This document shows, piece after piece, positions 9,695 to 19,283 of a stretch of 64,000 nucleotides of DNA; positions within the stretch are counted from its first letter, which is position 1; each line of letters begins with the position of its first letter. The stretch spans positions 2,046,001-2,110,000 of the forward strand of contig JANATG010000008.1 of the NCBI GenBank assembly GCA_029449235.1, given 5' to 3'. A program made the position numbers and the translations under genes. Source of the stretch: Linnemannia schmuckeri (lineage: Eukaryota > Mortierellomycota > Mortierellomycetes > Mortierellales > Mortierellaceae). The notes under the pieces are model-generated. The model was not told the DNA's origin, ran no database searches, and was given only the letters and a program-made list of their open reading frames with translations.

Positions 9695-9702
9695 TATAAA
9701 AG
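9695..9702 (+). promoter_or_regulatory. TATA box of copy C
   Basis: TATAAAAG lies 136 bp before the ATG. The rest of 9149-9838 shows no gene. Confidence 0.65.
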
Positions 9703-9838
9703 CAACGACATCCCCTCCCTCTTGTCTATTCCTCATCACAATCAACACAACACAACACAGCAACAGCTCAAGCTACCCAAGCAACCAGCCGCCAAGCAAC
9801 TCTTCCTCAAGTCTCTCCCTCACAAGCCAACCACAAAC

Positions 9839-10018
9839 ATGTCTCTCTTCAAGTCCAACAAGAACAAGACCGCCTCTGCTGCCACCACTCCAGCTCAGAC
9901 CCCTCGAGCCTCCCTCAACGAGCAGCGTCCCGAGACCAAGATGACCCAAGAGCAGGCGGTCAAGATGGCGATGAAGAAGACCGTCCAGGCCAACATGATC
10001 AATTTCAACCTTATGTAA
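9839..10018 (+). CDS. Small S/T-P-rich family protein, copy C
   Basis: This copy has 59 residues, beginning MSLFKSNKNKTASAATTPAQ and ending QANMINFNLM. The central variable linker is the shortest in the family, and Asn-Glu replaces Asp-Ala before QRP. It is single copy and lies outside the palindrome. An in-frame ATG 39 codons upstream sits in CAA-rich leader and is not conserved, so the family start is preferred. Function unknown. Confidence 0.85.
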   Translation: MSLFKSNKNKTASAATTPAQTPRASLNEQRPETKMTQEQAVKMAMKKTVQANMINFNLM

Positions 10019-10114
10019 AGCGCCGAAGACCATTTTCTGTCACGGCCTCTCATACCCCCACACTCAGCATATCTTCATCACATCCAACCTTGCATTCCCA
10101 ATCTTGTACTATAA

Positions 10115-10120
10115 AATAAA
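10115..10120 (+). terminator. Poly(A) signal of copy C
   Basis: AATAAA follows a CTTGTACT motif, the arrangement seen in the other copies. Confidence 0.55.
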
Positions 10121-10261
10121 TACCTGCATCCTTTTACTTCTATATGTTGTTTCCCCTTTCCCTTGGTGACTGTTGTAAAGAATTGTGAGATCGCGAAATG
10201 AAGTCAAGTGCACAGTGCACAGTGCACAGTATAGGCAAACAAAAAAAACGAACACTCTGAT

Positions 10262-10317
10262 TGATCAACCCCCGTACTGATCAACCCCCGTACTGATCAA
10301 CCCCCGTACTGATCAAC
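10262..10317. repeat. 16-bp tandem repeat, about 3.5 units
   Basis: The unit TGATCAACCCCCGTAC is repeated without change between converging genes C and D. Just before it (10204-10228) is a short run of GCACAGT units. The remainder of 10019-10597 holds only the 3' regions of C and D. Confidence 0.9.
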
Positions 10318-10508
10318 CAAACATATCAACACGACAATCAGTTTCACTTCTGTTCCTGAATTATCTCTTCTAAAGATTTGGCCGTGTGTTGTAACAAAGA
10401 AAGGCAAATGAACAAGAGTACATCGTATGTCCTTCCTCTCCACATTCCTCGGCACGGTATGCAGCATTCACAAACAAAAAAAGATATAGAGTATTATGCA
10501 AATGGGTG

Positions 10509-10514
10509 TTTATT
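10509..10514 (-). terminator. Poly(A) signal of copy D
   Basis: AATAAA on the minus strand, with TGTACAATAC upstream in the direction of transcription. Confidence 0.55.
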
Positions 10515-10597
10515 AAAGATGCCAGTGAGTGGTATTGTACAGTGAAGGGTGAATGGATGCTATGCAGGTGTATGTGTGATGGTGGGTTGTCTCTGAT

Positions 10598-10786
10598 CTA
10601 CAAAAGGCTAAAGTGGTGAGGCAACTTTTGTTGAGAGTTGTGCATGGCCAGGCGGACAGTCTGCTCACGAGTCATCGAGTTCCCTTGGACGACAGGGCGC
10701 CGTGCATCGATCGAGGTGCGGGGGGACTGGGCTGGTGTCGAGGCAGCAGAGGCAGACTTGTTCTTGTTGGACTTGAAGAGGGACAT
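10598..10786 (-). CDS. Small S/T-P-rich family protein, copy D
   Basis: This copy has 62 residues, beginning MSLFKSNKNKSASAASTPAQ and ending KLPHHFSLL. It keeps the SPRTSIDARRP block and the MTREQTVRLAM helix, but the C-terminus has diverged (QQKLPHH where others have VQTMPAN). It converges on copy C. Its 5' leader contains a 10-bp tandem repeat. Function unknown. Confidence 0.85.
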   Translation of the reverse strand: MSLFKSNKNKSASAASTPAQSPRTSIDARRPVVQGNSMTREQTVRLAMHNSQQKLPHHFSLL

Positions 10787-10840
10787 GTTTGTGTTTGGCT
10801 TGTGAGGAGTGGTTGGTCTTGAAGGGGAAGAGATGGAGCC

Positions 10841-10880
10841 TTGGGTAGCTTTGGGTAGCTTTGGGTAGCTTTGGGTAGCT
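10841..10880. repeat. 10-bp tandem repeat in leader of copy D
   Basis: Four exact units of TTGGGTAGCT (AGCTACCCAA in the mRNA sense) lie between TATA box and ATG. Copy C has a single AGCTACCCAA at the same place in its leader, so the array grew from an ancestral leader motif. Confidence 0.85.
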
Positions 10881-10947
10881 TGGTTTTGCTTGGTTGGGTG
10901 CGGATGTTTGTGATGAAATGAAGAAGAAGAGGGAGGGAATCAAAAGG

Positions 10948-10956
10948 CTTTATATA
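10948..10956 (-). promoter_or_regulatory. TATA box of copy D
   Basis: TATATAAAG on the minus strand, about 162 bp before the ATG. Confidence 0.6.
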
Positions 10957-11007
10957 CTTCTTTGTTACGACCTCAATTGCTTTCTAATCGAGCGCCGAGT
11001 TGTCGAG

Positions 11008-11021
11008 CGAGCATGGACCAT
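11008..11021 (-). promoter_or_regulatory. Shared upstream box, copy D
   Basis: ATGGTCCATGCTCG on the minus strand is identical to the box of copy C, followed by CAACTCGGCGCTCGA as in B'. The rest of 11022-11518 has no feature I can assign. Confidence 0.55.
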
Positions 11022-11518
11022 TCTGGTTGCTTCTTTGTGCCATTGTCATCATCTTTTCGAGCGGAGTCAGAGATCAAAATTAGAGTCATGGCCGCCGTTG
11101 TACAGCAAAGAAGGTCAGCAAAATGCTCACCAATCATGACGCTGTTTGTTTTCTTGTGGGTCTTGAGGCATTTTGACTGTTGACCGACACAATTAAAGAT
11201 TTTCCTGTTCGGCGTACGGCGGGAGAAAAATGGAGCGGATGGGAAGAAGGAGCGGAGTGTAACAGACGATGAAAACCCAAACGTGCCACGAGAGGAAATG
11301 AACCGTGCAACGAACAAAAAGAAACAAACAAAGAAAGGGTTCTCTTTCCCTTCTTGGCTATGACGACGAGACCCTAATTGCTTTTTGGTCTGAATCGACA
11401 ACTTGTGTAAATATGTCCTCGTTCCCCACTTTTTTCATTCCTCACTCAACAGCAACAACAACAACAACAACCGCAAGTAACCCAAACCAACACCAAGCAA
11501 CTCTCCCTCCCGCAATTC

Positions 11519-11603
11519 CTCCAACCAAGCCAACCGGGCCAACCAAGCCAACCAACAACCAAGCCAACCAAGCCAACCAAGCCAACCAAGCCAACCAACA
11601 ACC
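11519..11603. repeat. CCAACCAAG-type repeat in leader of copy E
   Basis: Degenerate 9-bp units CCAACCAAG fill the region just before the ATG of the broken copy E. The motif also occurs once or twice in the leaders of B and C. Confidence 0.8.
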
Positions 11604-11618
11604 CCAGCAACAACAGCC

Positions 11619-11804
11619 ATGTCTCTCTTCAAGTCCAACAAGAACCAGTCTGCCTCCGCTGTCATCTCCCCAGCTCAGACTCCTCGCTCCTCCGTCGATG
11701 CACAGCGTCCCGCTCAAACCAACAGGATGACCCGCGACTAAGCACTCGAGATGGCTCTTCGCAAGTCTGTGCAGACCATGCCCGCCAACTTCAGCCTTTT
11801 GTAA
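11619..11804 (+). pseudogene. Small S/T-P-rich family protein, copy E, in-frame stop
   Basis: Sixty codons of family sequence run from MSLFKSNKNQ to MPANFSLL, with TAA at codon 41 where copy A has CAG (the Q of RDQALE). A single C-to-T change in a CAA codon would explain it. Everything else is intact, including the 3' TGTAC and AATAAA at 11919-11924. I see no TATA box or shared upstream box. It may be a recent pseudogene, encode a 40-residue N-terminal form, or reflect a sequencing error. Confidence 0.8.
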
Positions 11805-12007
11805 ATGGCTTCCTTCACGGCTCCACTCTCCACTCCTCCCTTTTTTTCAATCATTAGCCTACAATAGGCCTGTAACAACACCCTCGCAATTGCATCCCAT
11901 TTACACACTGTACAACACAATAAACAGCATTTTCACATATCTGATCCAAAGTAACTTCAATATTTTGTCATCGCTATGTTGATATGTTTTTTTATGTCCT
12001 TCTGTCT

Positions 12008-14258
12008 CTAAATCATGACTCGGGCCATTGGTGGGTTATCCAGTTCCCAGGGTAATGACAGGTCGGGTAGGACTCCTCCAGGAAGACATCCCAAAGGACA
12101 CGGCCGCCATGAATCGGCCTCAAAAAGCGTCCACGCTCCTTGCGTAGGTAGTGCAGCGGCTATAACCTCCTGATTGTCGACAGCCAGTTGATCAGCTGCA
12201 GAATCCTGTGTTGTTGTGGTAGTAGACTCAGCCATCTCAGTGTCTTCGCTCTGAGACTGCGCAGCCCTGGAATCATCCTCCTTGCTAGGTCCCTCATGCC
12301 ACACACTTCCTCCTACTGACACGGTGTTCATAGTTGAGGTTAAGGGAGCAGGCGTCGCTGGTGCTGATACTGATGCATGAACAGGTGCTGCGACCTGAGC
12401 GCCCGCAACAATCCTCTGATCAATCTGTCTCAAGAGGGGTCCAATTTTTTCCTTGATGTCAGCATCACACTCGATCACAGTGTTGAGGACTGAACGGATA
12501 AGAGGGCTGACGTGGATCAAACTGCTCTGGAGACAGTCCTCGACAATGTTGATAATGTCATCATTATCGAACATGGCTGCTGGTTGGTTGGCAGCGGCTT
12601 GTTCTGCCACAAGCTGGGCTGCCATTGCTGCGACAGAGGGTCGTGATGGCGTTGGTGCTGAGGTGTTGAGGGATGTGACTGCAAGGGTGGCGAATGAGGG
12701 CGAGGCTGTTCCTGAAGAGAGGGATGATGATGATCCTGCCTTTGTCCGCATGTTACTGTATTGATGCTGTTGCTGGTCGTAGTGCAATTTGATGAGATAT
12801 TTGAGCCACGCCACTAAACATGCAATAAAAAATATGTGTCAGTACCTATCATAAGTTTTTTTTCAGGTCGGGCACCCGTCACGCCAACGATCCTAAAATA
12901 TAACTTACATATCGTGATCAGGTAACTTCCCGTCTTGGCCGCAGACTTTTCAGCCGCAGTGGCCGTTGGCAACGCCGCAGCCTGCACCGCATTGTTGGCA
13001 TCAACCAGCTTTTGAAGCATGGCATCTACAAGTCCGACCCAGAACGAGATGGGTTCCCCGTCCTTGTTATTTGTCCCCCTCAGATCCGTCTGCAGCTTGT
13101 TCATCAGGGGCATCCAGCACAGGTCAACCATCCGTCCAAGACTGTCCAGACTCAAGTCTCTCCCAGAGGCCCTCATCTTCTTGGCGTTGGGTACAAGCAT
13201 TCCTGGTTCCAGCAAGATTGGGATCAGGACATCTAGTAGTTCGTCTCCTGATCGACAACGTTTGATGAGGTCACGTACCAAACGACCAACGATGTGAGCT
13301 TCCTGCTTTGGTTGTGACAATGTGTTCTCTAAAAACAAATAGCAAAAGGTTAACAATGTTGTTTTTATCTCCCTTATCGACTGAATAGGTGTTATCTGTC
13401 CCTGTATCTCACCTTCGAGCTGCTTCTCCTTCTCTGACCTGTGACTCGTGATGGCAGTTCGGACATAGTCTGACATGGCAGTTAGCATTTCCGGCGACAA
13501 AGTCTCATCCAGCTTGACAGAGACCAACTGTGGCATCCAGTAGTTGTCATTGATCCATGCCAGTGCCTACACATATTTACAAACATAATTACGCTTGTTA
13601 GTGAAGAAAACATATAGTAGACGTCATAAGCAACTATCGGCCAGACCACAAATCTTTGCCTCTTACCTGGTTCGTCGCACTACGAAGGATTGTCAGACTC
13701 GGCAGGTAGTCATGGGTGGCTGTATGTCTGAGCTCAACAAACCAGATCGGCATACCGACCTTCTCGACTGCTAGATAAGCGATCGATTTGGCAGATTTAG
13801 ATGACTGGAAGGCATCGACATACCCGTTGACGAACCTAATGAAGACCATCGAGTACATGTGTCGTAGATCCTGGTCTGAGCATGTTTGTGTCCAATCTCG
13901 AACGACGACCTGCATGAACGCCGCTGTAGAATCTATTGCGTGTGGCAGCTTGCCTCTTGCCTCCCATGCCTTGACCTTTGTGTTGAAAGAGAGGGGATAT
14001 ATTAAGACTGGTATTAGTCTCTCATTACTTGTGAGCCTATCCTGCAAGACAATCAGTAGACCTGCTGATCAATCGGTTGATATCCCAATTGTAAACTTTA
14101 TGAAGAATGTTTGTTTTCCTTACGCGTCGAATGGCACATTCTTGAGCTCTGATGTCTGGGGACCCATCCTCGGTGGGTGGAGGGTAGAACCACTGGTGCA
14201 CCTGAATGAACTCGGCAGGGGAATGCCATGGCACCAGCTTGGGCAGTTTGGGCGGCAT
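12008..14258 (-). CDS. LAS1: Las1-type pre-rRNA endonuclease subunit
   Basis: Las1 with Grc3 cleaves ITS2 during 60S ribosome maturation in the nucleus. Five exons are read: 14258-14124, 13975-13667, 13566-13413, 13328-12909 and 12813-12008, giving 607 residues with phases that join cleanly. The N-terminal block (VHQWFYPP, then VKAWEARGKLPHA) is characteristic, and the HEPN nuclease motif RHTATH is intact at residues 128-133. A middle helical region is followed by a low-complexity Ser/Thr/Ala-rich tail that ends in a short hydrophobic segment. The ATG before PPKLPKLVPW is the only sensible start. Tandem with profilin upstream. Confidence 0.93.
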
Positions 14259-14623
14259 TACTGGTTAATGAGTAAAGTTGTCTTATTTTTTCCTGCCTTG
14301 TTGACTATTGATTCCTTTGCCGGGTATATTTGCTGGTTAGGCACAGTTCCTGTTCGTTGATGCAATAGTGCTTTGGCTGTTGACAGCAGAAACGATTCAA
14401 CCCTCCCTTTTATGCTTGCCTGTCAAAAAAAAAAAAAAAAAAAAAAAAAAAGCGGGCCGAAATGTATAAGCCACAGGTGAAATTGCAGTGATTATTACGG
14501 TCTTAAGTCTAATGTCTATTTTAGGGTAGTGTATGCCATCAAGGATAGTCTGACAACCAGCATCAGACACTTCCAGGGCGGCAGGGGTATAGGTGTATTA
14601 CGGGTATCGACTACATTGGTTAT
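14259..14623. other. Intergenic LAS1-profilin with A-tract
   Basis: It carries an uninterrupted A run of about 28 bases (14424-14451) and otherwise nothing I can assign beyond the LAS1 promoter and the profilin 3' region. Confidence 0.7.
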
Positions 14624-15138
14624 TTACTATGATCAAGGAAGAAAGAGAAGGAGAAGGAGAAGAATGACAGTGAGTAGACAGCACATCGATGGAACAAGCA
14701 GCAAACAGTTGGAGAACTCAATTGAGGATCCAATCGGACTTACAAAGCCAGTGCCACGGAGGTAGTCACCGAGAGACTCGACAACGACTGTGCTATCGCC
14801 TGCAGGCATGTTCTCGGCATAATGTCCAAGAAGTACGGCCTTGTTTGTTTTCACACACGTTACTCCACCATCACCCTATTGGAAAGAGATGAAATGAAAT
14901 AGAAACAATTTTTCGAGCACGTTAGAAACTCTATTCTCCATTGCTCGGAAATAAAATGAACTCTGCCCGGGAATAGTTCTACGGACTCTCATACTCCTTT
15001 CATTTTACTTCTTCAAGTACACCCTGCAACTCATCAAGAAATGAAACAGAAGAGACCCATGGAAAAAAGAATGAACGAAAAATAAAAATAGGACATATGA
15101 GAGCCGGCAGCCGGTAGCTTGGCATTGCTGTTTTTTCT

Positions 15139-15198
<60 letters not shown>

Positions 15199-15802
15199 GC
15201 CATAAGAGCTATTTTTGATTTTTGCACAAGACAACACGCGGGCTCCACTCTCACCATGACCTTTTTTCATTTCAACGGAACTTGGTCTGTAGTCATCCCA
15301 CCGACCTTTGAAGCATGAAAGTCATTGTACCAGAGTAACGACAAGGAAAAAAGAATGAACGATAAAAAAAACAAAAATTGACGTACAAGGGCATAGATGC
15401 TTGCGTCTCCACTGCGAAGGTAATTGAACCTTTTGCCTTCGAGAAAGAGGCCGTTGGCTGCAATGTCGTCGGTGTTTTCGAATGCTGCGATCAGCTTGAG
15501 GATCTCGACAGGATCGACCTACAAGATAAGAAAATGAGGTGGACAGGAACAAATGTGAGTATGTGCTGTTTGCCCTGGATCATGTAGATTGTCATTCATC
15601 TTATGTCTATGCAGTTGACGATTCGAGAGGGGTAGGTACATGTGTGGATTTGTGGGAGTGCGTAGAAATGAGGAAGGAAGAGGGCATTTACATTGTATCC
15701 AGCTGATGTGGCCCAAAGACTTCCGTCTGTTCCAAAAATGGCTGCCTTGGCGACCTTGCCGGTACCAACAAGGTTATCGTCAACGTATGCTTGCCAGGTC
15801 AT
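14624..15802 (-). CDS. Profilin
   Basis: Profilin binds G-actin and proline-rich formins and catalyses nucleotide exchange on actin. Coding exons are 15802-15692, 15518-15387 and 14875-14744, plus a last exon that carries only the TAA (14626-14624), giving 125 residues, the normal family length. The start MTWQAYVDDNLVGTGK and end LGDYLRGTGF match profilin closely, as do GSLWATSAGYN and AVLLGHY. All junctions are phase 0. Intron 2 is 511 bp and contains a 55-base homopolymer. If the last intron were retained, the protein would gain a hydrophobic 36-residue tail; this is unlikely given the family length. Confidence 0.95.
15143..15197. repeat. 55-base T homopolymer in profilin intron 2
   Basis: An uninterrupted T run on the plus strand (A run in the sense of the gene). 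Its exact length should be treated as approximate in any assembly. Confidence 0.9.
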
Positions 15803-16093
15803 GATAAGTTATATTTACGGGAATGTAGTATTGCAGTGTTGTAGAGTTATGGTGTCGTAGAGTTGTGGTGTTGTAGTGTTGTGATGTGTGTGTTGTGGTG
15901 TGTGTGTTGTAGTGTGTGTGTTGTGGTGTGTGTAGGGGTATAAGGTGCAAATGAATCTTTTTGAATGCAGTGATGAATGAGTGAGTGAATGAGTGAATGA
16001 ATGCAAGTGCGAAAGTGAAAAGACAGAAAGTAGAATACAAATGAAAAAAAATGAAAGTTTGATGCTTCAGAAAAACGGAGGGAAGAAGGATCC

Positions 16094-16101
16094 CTTTTAT
16101 A
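16094..16101 (-). promoter_or_regulatory. TATA box of profilin
   Basis: TATAAAAG on the minus strand lies about 290 bp before the ATG, leaving a long leader rich in CACACA and CAACAC (15830-15940). Beyond it 16102-16568 has a 24-base A run at 16202 and no gene that I can see. Confidence 0.6.
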
Positions 16102-16568
16102 CCTCAAAACTTGTGCCACCGAGTGTCCGGAGCTGACATCCGGCCAAGAAGATGAACAGAAAGCGTCACTTCTTTTTGTAGTTGTGCCTTTGGGCGAAGT
16201 GCGAAAAAAAAAAAAAAAAAAAAAATGTGAGTGTGAGCACAGCATCGCATTTGTATGAAATGCATGAGATTTATGAAAAGTATTTTTGTTGTTTGGGTTT
16301 TTTCTGATGGGTATTATTGGAGCAGCATTGTCGAGAGGAGGCAGAGGAGAAATACAACGGCTCGATGTCTCTTAAAGGCAGTGGACCAATGGGACTATGG
16401 AAGTTCCTCTTTCAACACACGATGCTTCTTCTTCTTGGGCTCAGGAGCTATTTCACAATTATTATTATTATTAAACAAAATATCAACAAATGCAAACATA
16501 GACATGGCGATGGTGGGGTGAGGACCATTGGTTAGGATTACAGAAAAAAAAATAACTCATACGATACA

Positions 16569-17660
16569 TCAATGAACGATCTTGATGCTGCTCCTCTTAC
16601 CATGCATGTTTTCACCGACATAGAACTTGCGTAGGATAATGATGGCCTCGCCCCGGTAGTATCCTCCTTCCGAAGGGTATGGCGAATGAGGCAGCTTAGT
16701 GCTAAAAAAGGATGGTAGATGATGTAGTTGCATCAGAAATGAGAACCATTTGTTGCTGACTTTTGGAAGACATAGCAAAGAAAAAGGTGTACTTACTCGG
16801 TGTGGATGTTGAAGACGGATCCATTGCCACCAAACCGATCATTTCCCGCCCCAAAGTAGACATGGCCGATGCCTAAAAATATATACACATCATCAAATCA
16901 ACGAAGAAACCTGCATCAATAAATGAAAATCCCATGGGTATTTCCTTTGGATTAAATGAGGACGTGAGGACTGTAGCCCCCTTGAGCATTGAGTTCATTG
17001 GTGCATTGGACAACATAGTGCTCCAATACTATTCATACCTAATTGACGCAATGCGCTCGCACACATTACACAGGGCTCAATAGTGACATATAGAGTCACA
17101 TCCTTCCAGAACGACCGCGAGTCCTGCTGAATCTTTGCAAAGTACTCTTCCTGAGCCAGGATCATGTCTATGCCCTCAAACTCAGCATGGCGGGTGCCCT
17201 AGATGGCATATGAATAGATAGATATACGACAGCGCGAGTAAGGAAACTAGATGAGCAAGAACGCGATAACGGGAACAACATAAACAACAGCCCTCCTCGT
17301 AACTGTCCGCTTACATTCAAGCTCTCATTAGTCTTGTTCCTGCCCCTGCCAATGATTGCACCCGTGGGTTCATATACAAACACACAGCCGACTGGGACCT
17401 CCCCTACAGAATGTGCCTCCAGAGCCTAGGATGTTGTTTTGGAGTGATAACGTAAGAGAGGTAAGCAACTCGACCAAAACCTTGCGAGCAAGAAACAACA
17501 AACACACAAGTCGAGTCATTCGCTTATGCCATTAGTACGCATCCAAGGTTGCTGTTGTTGTCATGGAAGAGGCCATTACCAACTCTAGTGCGACCTTCAT
17601 GTGTTTGTGGTGGACGGTCTCTTCGCCATTGTCGCTGATGATGTCTTCTTTTTCGTTCAT
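16569..17660 (-). CDS. TAD2: tRNA-specific adenosine-34 deaminase catalytic subunit
   Basis: Tad2 with Tad3 converts A34 to inosine in the anticodon of tRNAs such as the Thr-AGT found in this window. Exons are 17660-17580, 17425-17315, 17198-17039, 16872-16797 and 16701-16569, giving 186 residues. The deaminase zinc site is complete: HAE at residues 68-70 with the catalytic Glu, and PCVMC with Cys107 and Cys110. EVPVGCVFV and the ALRQLGIGHVYFG block are typical. The start ATG precedes NEKEDIISDN. The last-exon acceptor, which adds TK before LPHSPYP, is the least certain junction. Confidence 0.93.
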
Positions 17661-18620
17661 GATTGCGAGTGCTTTTTTTTTTGTTTGAGTTGTCCATTGG
17701 TGTATTATTATTATTATTTTTTTTTTTTTCGTTACTTCTGGCCTTATAGGAGGAGCAAGTCACACCAGCCTCAACTTTTGATTGTCTGTGTGGAGTTTCG
17801 AATTGAACAGCAGGCTGTGTGCGCCTCTATCCGTTTACTCACAACAGCCCTGTCGCATTCAAGCCGAATGGCCAAAAGGAGTGTCGATTCGCCATGTACC
17901 CATTCCAACAACACCAGCAAAAACAAAGCAAGCAACCAAGGCCTATGTTACCTCTATCGATCACCCTGGAATGTCTCGGCCTTCCCTTCTTGTTATTGTT
18001 GCGCCTTTTTTTTGCAAGGGCATGGCAAAAAAAATAAGAATTCAAACGGGCGTAGCCTGCATGATACCCTCTGTGATAATCTTCTTTTGACCAGGCAGAC
18101 AAAAAGAAAGAGCAGAAATCTTTTCGTCGTTTTCAATAACAAATACTTATTTTTTTTTCTTTGTTCTAAAAGCGCGCCAAACCAACAAAAGGACGAACAA
18201 ACACCGTTTCTTTCTAAAGGGGAGCAACTGAAATTTCATCGTACGATATTGTCTTCGAAAGGACTGCAGGTGAAGAAGACGAGATGAAGAATTCTACTAT
18301 AGTCCCGATAGAAGAAAGTAGTTCTTTCCTTACTGTCTTTGACGTCTGTCGCCAATCATTCGCCCGTTTTAGCCACTTAGCCCAGCGAGAAATTCGCGCG
18401 GCTATGATGATGAAACCGTGACCAGAGCGCCTTGGAATCGATCGTATTTATTTTTTTTTTTTTTTTTTTTTTTTTTCCTACACTGAATCCAGAAATGACA
18501 AGAAATGAGGTCAGCCTTTTACCAAATGGTATAAAAGGCAGAAGTGCGCTCATTTTTTTTTCTTCTTTTATCTATCAACTCCATACACACACACACAAAC
18601 AAATCCAAAAACACTTCACA
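17661..18620. other. Divergent intergenic region TAD2-PMP3
   Basis: The region contains promoters only. An open frame of 228 codons on the plus strand (17601-18287) begins inside TAD2 exon 1 on the opposite strand and looks non-coding. There is a T run at about 18449-18476 and a TATA box for PMP3. Confidence 0.6.
18530..18537 (+). promoter_or_regulatory. TATA box of PMP3
   Basis: TATAAAAG lies 91 bp before the ATG of the PMP3-type gene. Confidence 0.65.
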
Positions 18621-19283
18621 ATGGCTCTTACCTGCTCCGATATCTTCAAGTTTATCTTCGCCGTCATCCTCCCCCCTCTGGGGGTTCTCCTCGAGGTAAA
18701 CTCACACTCACTCTCACCCAGCGACTTAAACACTCAAACACTCAAGCACAACACTTGCGACATCGAACGATACCGACACTCAAAAGGACATTTTACACCC
18801 TCTCTACTTCTCCCTTCCTCAAATTGCTTTTACTTGACACCCTCTTGGCATCTCTTTCATTTTTTCCCACGTCCAGATACTCGTTGTCCATCCAGCTGAC
18901 TTCTCGTCTTTCTCTTTTTTTTTTTCCTTATCTATAGCGTGGAGTCGGAGCTGACCTCCTCATCAACATCTTGTTGACCATCTTGGGTTTCATTCCCGGT
19001 ATGCCGTGTTCTTTTGACGCGCCTACTTGACTCTTTGATGCTTCGATGACCAAGACCGACTGGCGCCAAGACTCAAACACCACTAACTCAATCCTTTCTC
19101 TTTTCATCGCGGTCTTCCAGGTATCATCCACGCCTTCTACATCATTCTGAAGTAAGTCTGCGGCTCCTTTTGTTCTTGTCTCATTCATTTTTCAATGGTA
19201 CACCCTATGCGCGCTCATTTTTTGTCTTTTCACCAAGCTAATAACGCGCCTCCCTTAACTCATTGTTTCCCTTTAGATATTAA
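18621..19283 (+). CDS. PMP3: PMP3/YqaE-type small membrane proteolipid
   Basis: Pmp3 proteins are tiny plasma-membrane proteolipids linked to cation tolerance and membrane potential. Exons 18621-18695, 18938-18998, 19121-19151 and 19277-19283 give 57 residues. Two hydrophobic helices are separated by the family loop: IFAVILPPLGVLLERG, then LLINILLTILGFIPG and IIHAFYIILKY. The last exon codes for only the final tyrosine, one base of the preceding lysine, and the stop. Strongly biased codons and a good TATA box suggest high expression. Confidence 0.95.

Noticed and set aside
10204..10317. CRISPR array
   Set aside because: The repeats are contiguous 16-bp units without spacers, in a eukaryotic genome.
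15000..15270. Poly-lysine open frames
   Set aside because: They are translations of the T55 homopolymer in the profilin intron.
15830..15940. GTTGTGGTGTGTG repeat as a separate element
   Set aside because: It is a simple low-complexity stretch in the profilin leader, without unit structure strong enough to call.
17601..18287. 228-codon open frame on the plus strand
   Set aside because: It begins antisense to TAD2 exon 1 and crosses a promoter region; it is full of homopolymer-derived Phe and Lys runs and has no family resemblance.
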